In this document: piece after piece, positions 52,202 through 61,415 of the stretch
How positions within the stretch are numbered: the stretch's first letter is position 1
Layout of the letters: the number at the start of each line of letters is the position of its first letter
Assembly: GCF_042956465.1 (NCBI RefSeq)
Contig: NZ_JBIBGL010000005.1
Span: 124,001-188,000 of the forward strand
DNA: 64,000 bases
Direction: 5' to 3'
Source of the DNA: Embleya sp042956465
Lineage (GTDB): Bacteria > Actinomycetota > Actinomycetes > Streptomycetales > Streptomycetaceae
Notes under the pieces: generated by a model
Seen by the model: only the letters and a program-made list of their open reading frames with translations
Told to the model about the DNA's origin: nothing
Database searches by the model: none
Program-made: the position numbers and the translations under genes

Positions 52202-53592
52202 GCGGGCCTCGATGGGTCGTGCCGGGTGATCTCGGGGTCACTCGGCGGACCGGAAGGCGGACCGTGCCGCGCATCGGGCTGCGCAGCCGGTTGCGGGTCG
52301 GGCCGTGGGTCGGGCTGCGGGTCGGGTGAAAGGAACGCGCGTTCGCGGCGGGATCCGGTGGCGAAGACCACCGCCCAACTGAGCAGTGCCCCGATCCGGC
52401 TGCGGAAGCCGGTGAGGAAAACGATGTGGATGAACAGCCAGATCAGCCAGCCGATCAACCCGGATGCGTGGAACCGGCCCATCCTGACGACCGCTTTACC
52501 ACGGGAGATGTACGCGGCGCTGCCGAGATCCACGTATCGGAACGGACGCGTCTTGCCGGTCCTGCCCTCGACGGCGTGCCGGATCCGGCGGCCGGCGTAG
52601 GCTCCGCTCTGCATCGCGACCTCGGCCAGACCGGGCAGCTTGTCCAGGCTCATCAAGTCGCCGACCACCCGGATCTCCGGATGGCCCGCGATCGTGAGGT
52701 CGGGCTCGACTCGGATGCGTCCCGCCCGGTCCTGTTCCGCCCCGGTGGCCAGGGCCAGGACCGTCGCCAGCGGCGGTGCCTCGACCCCGGCCGCCCACAG
52801 CACCGTGCGAGCCTCCACCCGCTCGGTGCCGCCGTCCTTACGGCGTACGGTCAGGCCCCGGTCGTCGACGTGGGTGACGATCGTGCCCAGGTGCACCTCC
52901 ACGCCGAGATCGTCCAGGGTGCGGGCAGCCCGCCGGGACAGGACCGGGCCGAAGGGGGCGAGCACCGCGTCCGACGCGTCGAAGAGCAGCACCCGCGCCC
53001 GACTCGGGTCGATGCCGGAGAACTCCCGATTGAGCGTGTGGCCGGCGATCTCCCGAATCTGGCCCGCCAGTTCGACCCCGGTGGGGCCGGCCCCCACCAG
53101 GGCGAAGGTGAGCCAGTGCGCGCGCTCGCGCTCGTCCTCGCTCGCCTCCGCCGTCTCGAACGCGCGGTAGAGCTTGCTCCGCACCCTCAACGCGTCTTCC
53201 AGCGTCTTCATGCCGGGGGCGTGGGCCGCGAACTCGTCGTGCCCGAAGTAGGACTGGCGCACGCCGATCCCCACGATCAAGTCGTCGTAGGGGAGGGCGA
53301 GCACCCGGCCGTCCGGCCGCTCGGCGTGCACGACCCGTCGGGCGACGTCCACGTCGGTCGCCGTCGCTTCCAGGCACCGTACCCGGTCGTGCCGGCGCAG
53401 GACGGCACGCAGCGGCTGCGCGATCTGCCCCTCGGACAGAATGCCGGAAGCACACTGGTACAGCAGGGGCTGGAAGAGGTGGTGCGCACAGCGGTCGACC
53501 AGGGTCACCGCGACCGGGGCGCTGCGCAGGGCCCGTACGGCGAACAGCCCGGCGAAGCCGCCGCCGAGGATCACCACCCGCCGAGGGGTCAC
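52198..53592 (-). CDS. ndh: Type II NADH dehydrogenase
   Basis: 464 residues. FAD-binding RRVVILGGGFAGLFAVRAL and the second Rossmann motif LVGAGPTGVELAGQI, then WAAGVEAPPLA, identify NDH-2. A C-terminal hydrophobic stretch (HASGLIGWLIWLFIHIVFLTGF) anchors it to the membrane. It passes electrons from NADH to quinone without pumping. GTG chosen for GGAGGA five bases upstream; another GTG lies four codons earlier. Coupled to cydA-cydB, giving a complete NADH-to-O2 bypass chain. Confidence 0.93.
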   Translation of the reverse strand: MTPRRVVILGGGFAGLFAVRALRSAPVAVTLVDRCAHHLFQPLLYQCASGILSEGQIAQPLRAVLRRHDRVRCLEATATDVDVARRVVHAERPDGRVLALPYDDLIVGIGVRQSYFGHDEFAAHAPGMKTLEDALRVRSKLYRAFETAEASEDERERAHWLTFALVGAGPTGVELAGQIREIAGHTLNREFSGIDPSRARVLLFDASDAVLAPFGPVLSRRAARTLDDLGVEVHLGTIVTHVDDRGLTVRRKDGGTERVEARTVLWAAGVEAPPLATVLALATGAEQDRAGRIRVEPDLTIAGHPEIRVVGDLMSLDKLPGLAEVAMQSGAYAGRRIRHAVEGRTGKTRPFRYVDLGSAAYISRGKAVVRMGRFHASGLIGWLIWLFIHIVFLTGFRSRIGALLSWAVVFATGSRRERAFLSPDPQPDPRPDPQPAAQPDARHGPPSGPPSDPEITRHDPSRPA

Positions 53593-53611
53593 GTGGTCCT
53601 CCACGACGCCC

Positions 53612-54451
53612 TCACCCCCCGGTGGCGAAGCCGGGGAAGAGCGTCATGCCACCGTCGACATAGATCGTGGTGCCGACGACGTAGTCCATCAGGTCGGAGA
53701 CCAGGACGGTGACCGCGTCGGCGATGTCCACCGGATCGCCGACCCGGCGGTAGGGAATCAGCCCGAGGAGATCGGCCTCCGCCTCGGGAGTGGCCCACGC
53801 GTCGCGGTTGATCGGGGTACGGATGGCGCCCGGGGCGACCGCGTTGACCCGGATCCGGTCCGGGGCGAGTTCCTGTGCGAGGGTCTGCATCAGCATCAGG
53901 ACGCCGCCCTTGGACGAGGCGTAGTTCACATGGCCCGCCCACGGGATGATCTGGTGGACCGAGCTCATGCAGACGATCTTTCCCGCCGAGCGGGAGACCT
54001 CCGGGACCACGCCGCGGCGCTTGAACTCCTTGGCCGCCTCCCGGGCGCACAGGAACTGACCCGTGAGGTTCACGTCCAGGACCTTCTGCCACTGGGCGAG
54101 CGACATCTCGGTGAGGGCGGCGTCCCGTTGGAGCCCGGCGTTGGCCACCATGATGTCGATCGTGCCGAACTCCTCGACCATGCGCGCGACCATCGCGACG
54201 ACCTGGTCCTCCTGCGAGACGTCCGCCTCGTGCGGGTACGCCCGTACGCCGAAGGACTCGATCTCCCGGACCACCTCGTCGGCGGTCTCCGGGCCGGAGA
54301 CGTAGTTCACGACGACGTCGGCGCCCGCCTGTCCGAGTGCGATGGCGGTCGCCTTGCCGATACCGGAATTCGCCCCCGTCACCAGCGCTTTCTGTCCCCT
54401 GAGGATGGGTGGCAACACCGGCCGGCCGGGCCCGTCCACACCTGTGGTCAT
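53612..54451 (-). CDS. Short-chain dehydrogenase/reductase (glucose 1-dehydrogenase-like)
   Basis: 279 residues. TGANSGIGKATA nucleotide-binding loop, NAGLQRD, and catalytic Ser/Tyr/Lys in CMSSVHQ and YASSKGG. C-terminal TIYVDGGMTLFPGF is the usual ending of SDRs called glucose 1-dehydrogenase. NADP preference is suggested by the small residue pattern but not proven. Lies upstream of ndh-cydAB on the same strand, 19 bases apart, and could feed NAD(P)H to the chain. Confidence 0.92.
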   Translation of the reverse strand: MTTGVDGPGRPVLPPILRGQKALVTGANSGIGKATAIALGQAGADVVVNYVSGPETADEVVREIESFGVRAYPHEADVSQEDQVVAMVARMVEEFGTIDIMVANAGLQRDAALTEMSLAQWQKVLDVNLTGQFLCAREAAKEFKRRGVVPEVSRSAGKIVCMSSVHQIIPWAGHVNYASSKGGVLMLMQTLAQELAPDRIRVNAVAPGAIRTPINRDAWATPEAEADLLGLIPYRRVGDPVDIADAVTVLVSDLMDYVVGTTIYVDGGMTLFPGFATGG

Positions 54452-54721
54452 CGTGTTCTCCCATCATCGCCCGCACCGCGACGCCGAAGCATCACCCTCT
54501 CCGGCGGCAGGCCGTACGTCGCCGATCGACGCGCCCCGCCCACTCGATCGGAACAGCCGCACCCCTCGGATGGCGCAGGCCCGGGCTCGCCCGACGCACC
54601 GCCCGGGTCCGAACCCGGGCGTGGTCGCCGGCGCTCGTGCGGGCGGCCCGGGACGGTGACCCGTCGAGCGCCCGGCCGAACGTGGTGCGTCCGGGCGGTC
54701 GCGTGTCGCCGCTTCGTGGGA

Positions 54722-55519
54722 TCAGGCGAACCGGCCGGGGGTGCGGCCCGGTCCGGGTGGGCCGGCGTAGCACTGGGCGATTTCCAGCCAGCGCACCGCC
54801 TCGTCGCCCTCGGCCCGGACGGCGAGGTCGTCGGCGTGCCGGCGTCGGGTGACCAGGAGGCAGAAGTCGAGCAAGGGGCCGGTCACCCGCTCGGCCGCGT
54901 CCTCGGGGCCGTACGTCCAGGCACCGCCGACCTCGGGCCCGCCGCTCAGTTCGACCCGGAACTCCCGCTCGGGCGGGCGCAGATCGTGCACGAAGTAGGC
55001 GTAGTCACGGGCCCGGACGCCGATCCGGGCCACGTGGCGCAGCCGGGCGGTGGGCGGGGGCCGTACGCCGAGGGTGTCGGCGACGTCCTGTCCGTGTGCC
55101 CACGTCTCCATGATTCGGGCGCCGGCCATCGACGCGGCGCTCATCGGCGGTCCGTACCAGGGCAACCGCCCGCCCGCCGGTACCGCGGCCAGCACCTTGG
55201 CCACGGCGTCGCGACCGGCGCGCCAGCCGGCCAGGATGCGATCCGGCGGCTCCGCCGCGCCGCGCTCGGCCGCTCGGTCCACGAAGCCGTCGGGGTCGGC
55301 CGCGGCCTCCGCGACGGCGACGGCGAAGCCGGCCGGATCGCTCGCCGCGAGCCGGACCTGATCGTCGGTCCACGCCAGGTGCGCGATCTGGTGGGCGATG
55401 GTCCACCCCGGCGCGGGCGTCGGCATGGCCCACGCGTGCGGTGCCAACCCGCCGACGAGCCGGTCCAGTGCGGCGCTTTCCGCTCCGAGGTCGTCCAGAA
55501 CGGCCGCGAGATCCACCAT
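54722..55519 (-). CDS. TIGR03084-family protein (DinB/mycothiol maleylpyruvate isomerase-like)
   Basis: 265 residues. The N-terminal four-helix domain has TPAPGWTIAHQIAHLAWTDDQ, with the first metal-binding His, and ARIMETWAHGQDVADTLG with the others, the pattern of the DinB_2/MDMPI superfamily. The wC-terminal MDMPI domain ends the protein. Members bind a divalent metal and often use mycothiol. GGGAGGA precedes the ATG. Substrate unknown. Confidence 0.88.
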   Translation of the reverse strand: MVDLAAVLDDLGAESAALDRLVGGLAPHAWAMPTPAPGWTIAHQIAHLAWTDDQVRLAASDPAGFAVAVAEAAADPDGFVDRAAERGAAEPPDRILAGWRAGRDAVAKVLAAVPAGGRLPWYGPPMSAASMAGARIMETWAHGQDVADTLGVRPPPTARLRHVARIGVRARDYAYFVHDLRPPEREFRVELSGGPEVGGAWTYGPEDAAERVTGPLLDFCLLVTRRRHADDLAVRAEGDEAVRWLEIAQCYAGPPGPGRTPGRFA

Positions 55520-55768
55520 CGTCCCCGTCCTCCCATCACCGACCGACGTTCCCGCGACACGCACGCGAGCCCGACCGTCCCGCCCCGTGGCCACGGGATC
55601 CCGGCAGCGTTTCATCGCCCCTACCCGCATACAAGCCCCACCGCGCTTCAGGGAACGCAACAGGAGTCCCCCGGGGCGGTGTGGGCGGGGGCGTGGGGGC
55701 GCGGGCGTGGAGGTGGGGGCGCGGGGGCTTCGAGGCGGAGGCGTTCGTGGAGGGGAGGTGCGACTCGG

Positions 55769-55806
55769 CCATGTGCACATGGTGAGTGCGCGCGCACGCG
55801 TAGTAT
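55769..55806 (+). promoter_or_regulatory. Palindrome and -10 of the second response-regulator gene
   Basis: CCATGTGCACATGG (55769-55782), a perfect 14-bp palindrome, occupies the -35 region of a possible -10 box TAGTAT (55801-55806). Six G-tracts of 3-5 bases (55683-55727) lie further upstream and could form a quadruplex. Confidence 0.5.
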
Positions 55807-56482
55807 GTACCGCGTGGTTGGGGAGAGTGGTTCCGAGGTGGTTCGGGTCGTGATCGTCGACGACCATCCGTTGTTTCGGGCGGGGTTGCGGGCGGCGCTG
55901 GAGAGTGCCCACGACGTCGTGGTGGTCGCGGAGGTGGAGACGGCCGCCGCGGTGCCCGAGACGGTCGCCGAGTACCGTCCCGACCTGGTGGTGATGGACC
56001 TGTCCCTACCGGACGGCTCCGGCATCGAGGCCACCCGGCGGATCGCCGCCGACACGCCCACCGTCCCGGTCCTGGTGTTGACCATGTCCGACGACGACGG
56101 CAGCCTGCTCGCCGCGATGCGTGCCGGCGCGGGCGGCTACCTGGTCAAAGGCGCGGGTCGGGACGAGGTGCTGCACGCGGTGCGCACGGTCGCGGCCGGC
56201 GGCGCGGTCTTCGGGGCGCAGACCGTACCCCGGTTGACCGCACTGTTGGCGAGTGGTGCCCCGCGCACCGCCGAGCGGGTGTTCCCCGAGCTGACCGAGC
56301 GCGAATGCGAGGTGCTCGACCTGCTCGCCCGCGGCCTGGACAACCGCAACATCGCCCGCAGGCTGTTCCTCGCCGAGAAGACCGTGCGCAACCACATCAC
56401 GCACATCTTCGAGAAACTGCACGTCGGCACCCGCGCGGAGGCGGTGGCGCACGCCCGCGACTTCGGCTTGGGCGCCGACTGA
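55805..56482 (+). CDS. Response regulator, NarL/LuxR family
   Basis: 225 residues from the ATG. Receiver domain with VDDHPLFRAG, phospho-acceptor D65 in VMDLSLPDG and Lys in YLVKGAG; LuxR helix-turn-helix at about 160-215 (LTERECEVLDLLARGLDNRNIARRL). The start is doubtful: the ATG lies inside a possible -10 box, so a leaderless GTG at 55814, or GTG at 55838 just before the conserved domain, may be used. Partner kinase follows after 243 bases. Confidence 0.92.
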   Translation: MYRVVGESGSEVVRVVIVDDHPLFRAGLRAALESAHDVVVVAEVETAAAVPETVAEYRPDLVVMDLSLPDGSGIEATRRIAADTPTVPVLVLTMSDDDGSLLAAMRAGAGGYLVKGAGRDEVLHAVRTVAAGGAVFGAQTVPRLTALLASGAPRTAERVFPELTERECEVLDLLARGLDNRNIARRLFLAEKTVRNHITHIFEKLHVGTRAEAVAHARDFGLGAD

Positions 56483-56725
56483 TCCGGCACCCGCGCGGCG
56501 CCGCGTCCGCGCACCCGGGCGCGGGCCGCCCCGGGACACCGGCCGGGCCCGAATCGGGACCTCGATGGGACCGGTGCCTCGTGCGCACGGGACCTCGCGA
56601 CGGCCATCCTGGGACGTCCGAACCCCGCCGGGCCCCGTACACCGGAACCACCCGGCGTCGTCCGGTCCCACCCGGCTCCACTCGTCCGCGCCGTCGTTCG
56701 CCGACGTCTCGTGAGGAGGCGCCAG

Positions 56726-58810
56726 ATGCCCATCGGCAACCGAGAGCAACGCTCCGGTCTCGACCGGGCCTACGCGGTATGCGGCGCCTCCCTGGCCGGC
56801 GGCCTCGTCACGCTGGTCCTGCTGCTCACCCACCTCGACGACCCCAGGATGTCCCCGCGCCCCGCCCTGATCGGCGTGGCCACCCTCCAGGGCGTCGCCT
56901 TCGCGCTCTCCGGGCTGTTCGTGCTCTCGCGTCGATCCGCGCCCGGCCTGGGCTGGTTGCTGCTGTGGACCGGCCTGTCCTACCCGCTGGGCAGCGCGGT
57001 CCTGTTCGGCGCCGTGTTCGCCGACGCCGGACCCGGTTGGTCCGCCGTGGCGATCACCGTGTGGCTGGTCACCGACTGGGTGTTCCTGTTCGGGATGTAC
57101 GCGCTGCCGCTGTGGCTCCCGAACGGGACCCTGCCCAGAGCCCGATCCGTCCGGATCTACGCCGTGCTGGTCGCCGTGTGGAGCGCTCTGCACGCGTACA
57201 CCGACCACGCCGGGTCGGACTGGTACGGACTGCCCAGCTTCCTGCAACACGGCGCCTGGGCCGACGCGCAGCGGTGGCTGGACGAGTGGCTGACCCCGCG
57301 GATGGAGCTGATTCCACCACTGGTCATCCTCACCAGCCTCGCGGTGATGACCGTGTGCTGGGTGCGCTCGCCCGGACCGCACCCGGTACGACTCGTACCG
57401 CTGTTGCCCTACCTGTTGTGGCTGGCCGTGAGCTTCCTCGGCTACCACCTCGAACTCTCGGATCTGCTCTATGACTTCCTTCTCTACGCGGGCGTGCTGG
57501 TCTGGCAGCTGTGCTTCGCGTACGCCTTCGCCCGGGACCGGCAGTGGCACCTCGACCGGTCCACGCGCAAGGTGCTGGCCGCCTTCTCGCTGGCCGCGGT
57601 GCTGATGGGCGGCTACTTCGGGATCGCCGTCGCGCTCTCCGGCACACTGCCCGGCGCGCGTACCGCCGGCGCACTGGTGATGGCGGCCGGCGCGCTGGTG
57701 ATCGGCGCCCTGCTGCGCCCGACCATCGGCTGGGCGATGCGCGTCGTGGACCGCTTCTACTACGGCGAACGGGCCCGGCCCTACCAGGTGGTCCGCGACC
57801 TCTCCGAGCAGTTGAGCCGGGCACCGGCACCCGGCGCGGCGCCGACCCTGCTCTGCCGAACCGTCGTACACACCCTCGGTCTGCCCGGCGCAGGCGTCGT
57901 GGTCGCCACCCGACACGGGGAACGCGAACTCGCCCGGATCGGCAGCGCCGACGCCGACCGCGTCGACTTCCCGCTCACCTACGAGGGTGCCGTGATCGGC
58001 CGGCTCTCCGCACCGCCCCGACCCGGACAGGACACCCTGGATCGCCAGGACCTGGAAGTACTGCGCTTCCTCGCCGACCAGGCGGCGCCCGCCATCGCGT
58101 CGCTGCGCCTGTACGAGGAACTCCAGGAGACCCGCGAACACATCGTGCTCGCCCGCGAGGAGGCCCGCCGCCGGCTGCGCCACGACCTGCACGACGGCCT
58201 GGGCCCCGCGTTGTCCGGCACCCGGCTCCAGGTCGACACCGCGCGGGCCTGCGTACCGCCGGGCACTCCGGCCGAGGGCACGCTGGCCATCGCGTCGCGC
58301 AGCATCGGTGAGGCGATCACCGAGTTGCGCCGGATCACCGACGGCCTCGCCCCCGCCGCACTCGCCCGTCTCGGTCTGGCCGGCGCACTGCGCGAATGTG
58401 CCACGCGGCTGGACGGCGGCAACGGCACGGATCCGCACATCCGGGTCGCCTTCGACCCCGATCCGCCCCCGCCGCTGCCCGCCGCCGTGGAGGTCGCGGT
58501 CTACCGGATCTGCGGCGAGGCGCTGACCAACGTCGTCCGGCACGCCCGGGCCCGCAACGCCACGCTCGACGTCCGGGTCACCGACACCCGCGTCGTCCTG
58601 GAGGTGGTCGACGACGGCATCGGGAGCGTGGACCGCGAGCGCGGCGCGGCGACCGAGGGCGTCGGCCTGGCCTCGATGGCCGAACGCGCCGAGGAACTCG
58701 GCGGCAGTTTCACCGCAGACGGCGACGAGCACGGCACCGTGGTGCGCGCGGTCATTCCACGACCCGGGACCGACACCCGGGACCAACCCGGGACCGGCCC
58801 GGGACCGTGA
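56726..58810 (+). CDS. Sensor histidine kinase with multi-span N-terminus and GAF-like domain
   Basis: 694 residues. About nine membrane segments (1-340), a GAF-like region (360-460), a coil (465-485), then the HisKA_3 motif RHDLHDGLGPALSG with phospho-acceptor H489, and the HATPase domain with GEALTNVVRHA and GVGLASMAERAEELGG. GAGGAGG sets the ATG. The broad membrane part resembles ComP/DesK-like sensors. Pairs with the regulator upstream; the ligand is unknown. Confidence 0.94.
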   Translation: MPIGNREQRSGLDRAYAVCGASLAGGLVTLVLLLTHLDDPRMSPRPALIGVATLQGVAFALSGLFVLSRRSAPGLGWLLLWTGLSYPLGSAVLFGAVFADAGPGWSAVAITVWLVTDWVFLFGMYALPLWLPNGTLPRARSVRIYAVLVAVWSALHAYTDHAGSDWYGLPSFLQHGAWADAQRWLDEWLTPRMELIPPLVILTSLAVMTVCWVRSPGPHPVRLVPLLPYLLWLAVSFLGYHLELSDLLYDFLLYAGVLVWQLCFAYAFARDRQWHLDRSTRKVLAAFSLAAVLMGGYFGIAVALSGTLPGARTAGALVMAAGALVIGALLRPTIGWAMRVVDRFYYGERARPYQVVRDLSEQLSRAPAPGAAPTLLCRTVVHTLGLPGAGVVVATRHGERELARIGSADADRVDFPLTYEGAVIGRLSAPPRPGQDTLDRQDLEVLRFLADQAAPAIASLRLYEELQETREHIVLAREEARRRLRHDLHDGLGPALSGTRLQVDTARACVPPGTPAEGTLAIASRSIGEAITELRRITDGLAPAALARLGLAGALRECATRLDGGNGTDPHIRVAFDPDPPPPLPAAVEVAVYRICGEALTNVVRHARARNATLDVRVTDTRVVLEVVDDGIGSVDRERGAATEGVGLASMAERAEELGGSFTADGDEHGTVVRAVIPRPGTDTRDQPGTGPGP

Positions 58811-58899
58811 CCACATGCGGGCGAACCGAGACCGCGCGAAGGTGGAGGAGAGGTGATCGACCCGATCACCTCGTCCCTCACAGAGCACGGAGATCGATC

Positions 58900-59118
58900 A
58901 TGTCGACGACCCCACTGCCGAACGGCGGCGAACCACCGCCCGGATCGGATCAGCCCGACAAGCACTTCGGCTGCCACCCGCCGAACCACGTGTGCGTGGC
59001 CGCGGAGCCCGAGGATTCGTCGGAACCGACGAATCCGGACGGCGGCCATCCGCCGCATCGGGCCGATGCACCGGGCCGACCCGCCGAACCGGACACGCAT
59101 CATCCGCCGTCCGGCTGA
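58900..59118 (+). CDS. Small Pro/His-rich hypothetical protein
   Basis: 72 residues with GGAG seven bases before the ATG. Rich in Pro, His, Asp and Glu, with two cysteines and two histidines in CHPPNHVC, a spacing that could bind metal. No signal peptide, helix or domain is recognised. It follows the kinase by 89 bases and is closed by a strong terminator, which supports its being expressed. Confidence 0.6.
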   Translation: MSTTPLPNGGEPPPGSDQPDKHFGCHPPNHVCVAAEPEDSSEPTNPDGGHPPHRADAPGRPAEPDTHHPPSG

Positions 59119-59134
59119 ATCGGCACATTCCGAC

Positions 59135-59169
59135 CGCCGCCCCCACCGTCCTCGACGGTGGGGGCGGCG
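59135..59169. terminator. Strong hairpin terminator
   Basis: 16-bp perfect stem (59135-59150 with 59154-59169) and a CTC loop, 17 bases after the small ORF and between it and the convergent FMN reductase. Confidence 0.85.
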
Positions 59170-59190
59170 CCGTGTGCACGGCGGGCGGGC

Positions 59191-59847
59191 TCACCCGGTA
59201 CGGCGGTGACGGGTCGGTGCGGCCAGGGCGGCGCCGGCCGCGCCGGTGTGGATGACGTCGGAGAGGGCCTGCAACTGGGCTCGGATCAGCGCCGCGACCC
59301 GGGGGTCCGCAGGCCGTACCGATCCGTCCGGTCCGCCGGTCAGCGCGTCGGGGGCGCCGCCCACCACCACCTCCGGGTGCGGCACGACCAGGTTGCCCAG
59401 ACCGGCCAGGATCCGCACGGTGTCGGTCAAACCGCGAAACCCGTGCAGCCGACTCGCCGTGACCACCATCACCGCGATGCCCTTCCCGGACAACGACGCG
59501 TCCCCTCGTGGGCGCGAGGCCCAGTCGACGGCGTTCTTGAGCACGCCGGGGATCGAGTGGTTGTACTCGGGGGTGGCGATCACCAACCCGTCCGCCCGAC
59601 GGATCGCGGTACGCCACCGGCGCACCGCCGGCAGCTCCGGATGCACGTCCAAGTCCTGGTTGTACAGCGGTAGTTCGCCCAGCGTCGGATAGACGTCGAA
59701 GCACATGCCGGCCGGCGCGAGCGCAGGCAGCGCGGCCAGCAGCCGGGTGTTGTCGGACCGGGCGCGCAGCGAACCGGAGATCGCCAACACGCGGGCCGGG
59801 GAGGCGGAGACGGGAGCGGACGCGGGAGCGGTTCCGGGCGCGGACAT
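59191..59847 (-). CDS. NADPH-dependent FMN reductase family protein
   Basis: 218 residues, flavodoxin-like fold. VLAISGSLRARSDNTRLL is the phosphate-binding loop for FMN, LPLYNQDLD follows, and ATPEYNHSIPGVLKNAVDW is the conserved flavin-contact block. Reduces quinones, chromate or free flavin. AAAGG precedes the ATG. Last gene of the carboxylase run, but separated from accC by 215 bases of repeat-rich sequence, so possibly independent. Confidence 0.9.
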   Translation of the reverse strand: MSAPGTAPASAPVSASPARVLAISGSLRARSDNTRLLAALPALAPAGMCFDVYPTLGELPLYNQDLDVHPELPAVRRWRTAIRRADGLVIATPEYNHSIPGVLKNAVDWASRPRGDASLSGKGIAVMVVTASRLHGFRGLTDTVRILAGLGNLVVPHPEVVVGGAPDALTGGPDGSVRPADPRVAALIRAQLQALSDVIHTGAAGAALAAPTRHRRTG

Positions 59848-59866
59848 GAGTGGCCTTTCGTCGAAG

Positions 59867-59985
59867 CGATACGTCGGAAGCCGGTGTCGGTGACCGGTGT
59901 CGGTGGCCGAAACGTCGGAAGCCGGCGCGTCGGGAGCGGGTATGGCGCCGGCCGATACGTCAGGGGCCGATACGCCGGGAACCGG
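59867..59985. repeat. Degenerate repeats of CGATACGTCGGAAGCCGG
   Basis: Four related copies start at 59867, 59908, 59953 and 59968 (the second has CGAAACG, the last two diverge), within the 215-base gap upstream of the FMN reductase. Translated on the minus strand they would give Ala-Pro-Asp-type repeats, but no start supports coding. Confidence 0.55.
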
Positions 59986-60062
59986 GGCGTCGGGCGCCGG
60001 TGGCTCGGGGCGCCGGAACCTCAGGCGCCCGTACCCGCGCCGATACGCCCTCGGTCGGTGCG

Positions 60063-61409
60063 TCAGGCGCCGGTGCGGCTGTCCAGCAGCGTCGTGTCGT
60101 GACGCCCCGCGCGGAAGTCCGGGTCGTCCAGGATCTCGGCGAGCAGCGGCGCGGTGGTGTGTATGCCCGGGCCCTCGACCCGCAGTTCGCCCAGCGCGCG
60201 GCGCATCCGGGCCAGTGCCTGGTCGCGATCCGGTCCCCACGTGACGATCTTGGCCAGCAGCGAGTCGTACTCCGGGCGGGCCTGGGATCCCGGGAACGCG
60301 TGCGTGTCCACGCGGACGAACGGGCCGGCCGGCGCGTCGAAGGCGGTGAGCGTGCCGGGACAGGGCGCGAAGTCGCGAGCCGGATCCTCGGCGTTGATCC
60401 GGACCTCCACCGAGGCCCCTCGGGGCCGCACCCGGTCCTGGTCGAGGCCCAGCGGTCGGCCTGCGGCGATGAGCAGTTGTTCACGGACGATGTCGATCCC
60501 GGTCACCGTCTCGGTCACCGGGTGCTCGACCTGGATCCGCGAGTTGACCTCGATGAACGCCGCCTCCTCGCCACGGACCAGGAACTCGAAGGTGCCCGCG
60601 CCCCGATAGCCCACCGCCCGGGCCCCGGCGACCGCGTGTGCGGCCAGTCGATCGGCCTGGCCGGCGGGCAGGCACGGTGCCGGGGACTCCTCGACCAGCT
60701 TTTGGTGTCGGCGCTGCACCGAGCAGTCCCGCTCGCCGAGGTGGACCACGTTGCCGTGTCCGTCGGCCAGGATCTGGATCTCGATGTGACGGGCACCGGC
60801 CAGGTAGCGCTCCAGGTAGACCCGGTTGTCGCCGAAGGCCGCCTGGGCCGTGGCGCGCGTCGCCCGGAAGGCGGGCAGCAGCGCGCCGGCGTCCGGCACC
60901 ACCGCCATCCCTCGGCCGCCGCCGCCCGCGACCGCCTTGACGATCAGCGGGAAGCCGATCCGCCGGGCCACCTCGGCGGCCTCGTCGGCGGTCTCGACCG
61001 GGTCCGGCGATCCGGGCAGCACCGGCAGCCCGGCGTCCGCCATGAGCCGCCGGGCCGTCGACTTGTCCCCGAGCCGGGCCATCACCTCGGGCGCCGGGCC
61101 GATGAAGACGATCCCGTTCTCGGCGCAGATCGTGGCGAAGTCCGGGTCCTCGGAGAGGAATCCGTAGCCGGGATGGATCGCCTGCGCACCGGTGTTGCGG
61201 GCCGCCTCGATCACCGCCGGCGGGTAGAGGTAGCTGCGGTGGGGGTCCGCAGGGCCGATGTTGACGTGCCGGTCGGCGGCCCGTACGGCGGCCGAGTCGC
61301 GATCCGCGCCGGAGTGCACGACGACGGTGGCGATGCCCATGTCCCGGCAGGTGCGCACCACGCGGAGCGCGATCTCGCCCCGGTTGGCGATCAATACGGT
61401 GTCGAACAC
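60063..61409 (-). CDS. accC: Biotin carboxylase subunit of acetyl-CoA carboxylase
   Basis: 448 residues, standalone (no biotin domain). LIANRGEIALRVVR at the start, ATP-grasp KAVAGGGGRGM, ERDCSVQRRHQKLVEE, and FIEVNSRIQVEHPVTE are diagnostic. It carboxylates biotin on AccB with ATP and bicarbonate. Starts six bases after accB. Actinomycete primary carboxylases usually have a fused AccA-type alpha subunit, so this bacterial-type set is probably a pathway-specific supply of malonyl-CoA. Confidence 0.95.
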   Translation of the reverse strand: MFDTVLIANRGEIALRVVRTCRDMGIATVVVHSGADRDSAAVRAADRHVNIGPADPHRSYLYPPAVIEAARNTGAQAIHPGYGFLSEDPDFATICAENGIVFIGPAPEVMARLGDKSTARRLMADAGLPVLPGSPDPVETADEAAEVARRIGFPLIVKAVAGGGGRGMAVVPDAGALLPAFRATRATAQAAFGDNRVYLERYLAGARHIEIQILADGHGNVVHLGERDCSVQRRHQKLVEESPAPCLPAGQADRLAAHAVAGARAVGYRGAGTFEFLVRGEEAAFIEVNSRIQVEHPVTETVTGIDIVREQLLIAAGRPLGLDQDRVRPRGASVEVRINAEDPARDFAPCPGTLTAFDAPAGPFVRVDTHAFPGSQARPEYDSLLAKIVTWGPDRDQALARMRRALGELRVEGPGIHTTAPLLAEILDDPDFRAGRHDTTLLDSRTGA

Positions 61410-61415
61410 GGCAGC

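Noticed and set aside
53441..56482. A 1013-codon plus-strand frame ending in the response regulator
   Set aside because: Everything before about residue 788 is antisense to ndh, SDR and TIGR03084 genes; only the last 225 codons make a real protein.
59848..60240. N-terminal extension of the FMN reductase through Ala-Pro-Asp repeats
   Set aside because: The extension crosses the end of accC, has no ribosome-binding site, and the family starts at the flavin loop shortly after the chosen ATG.
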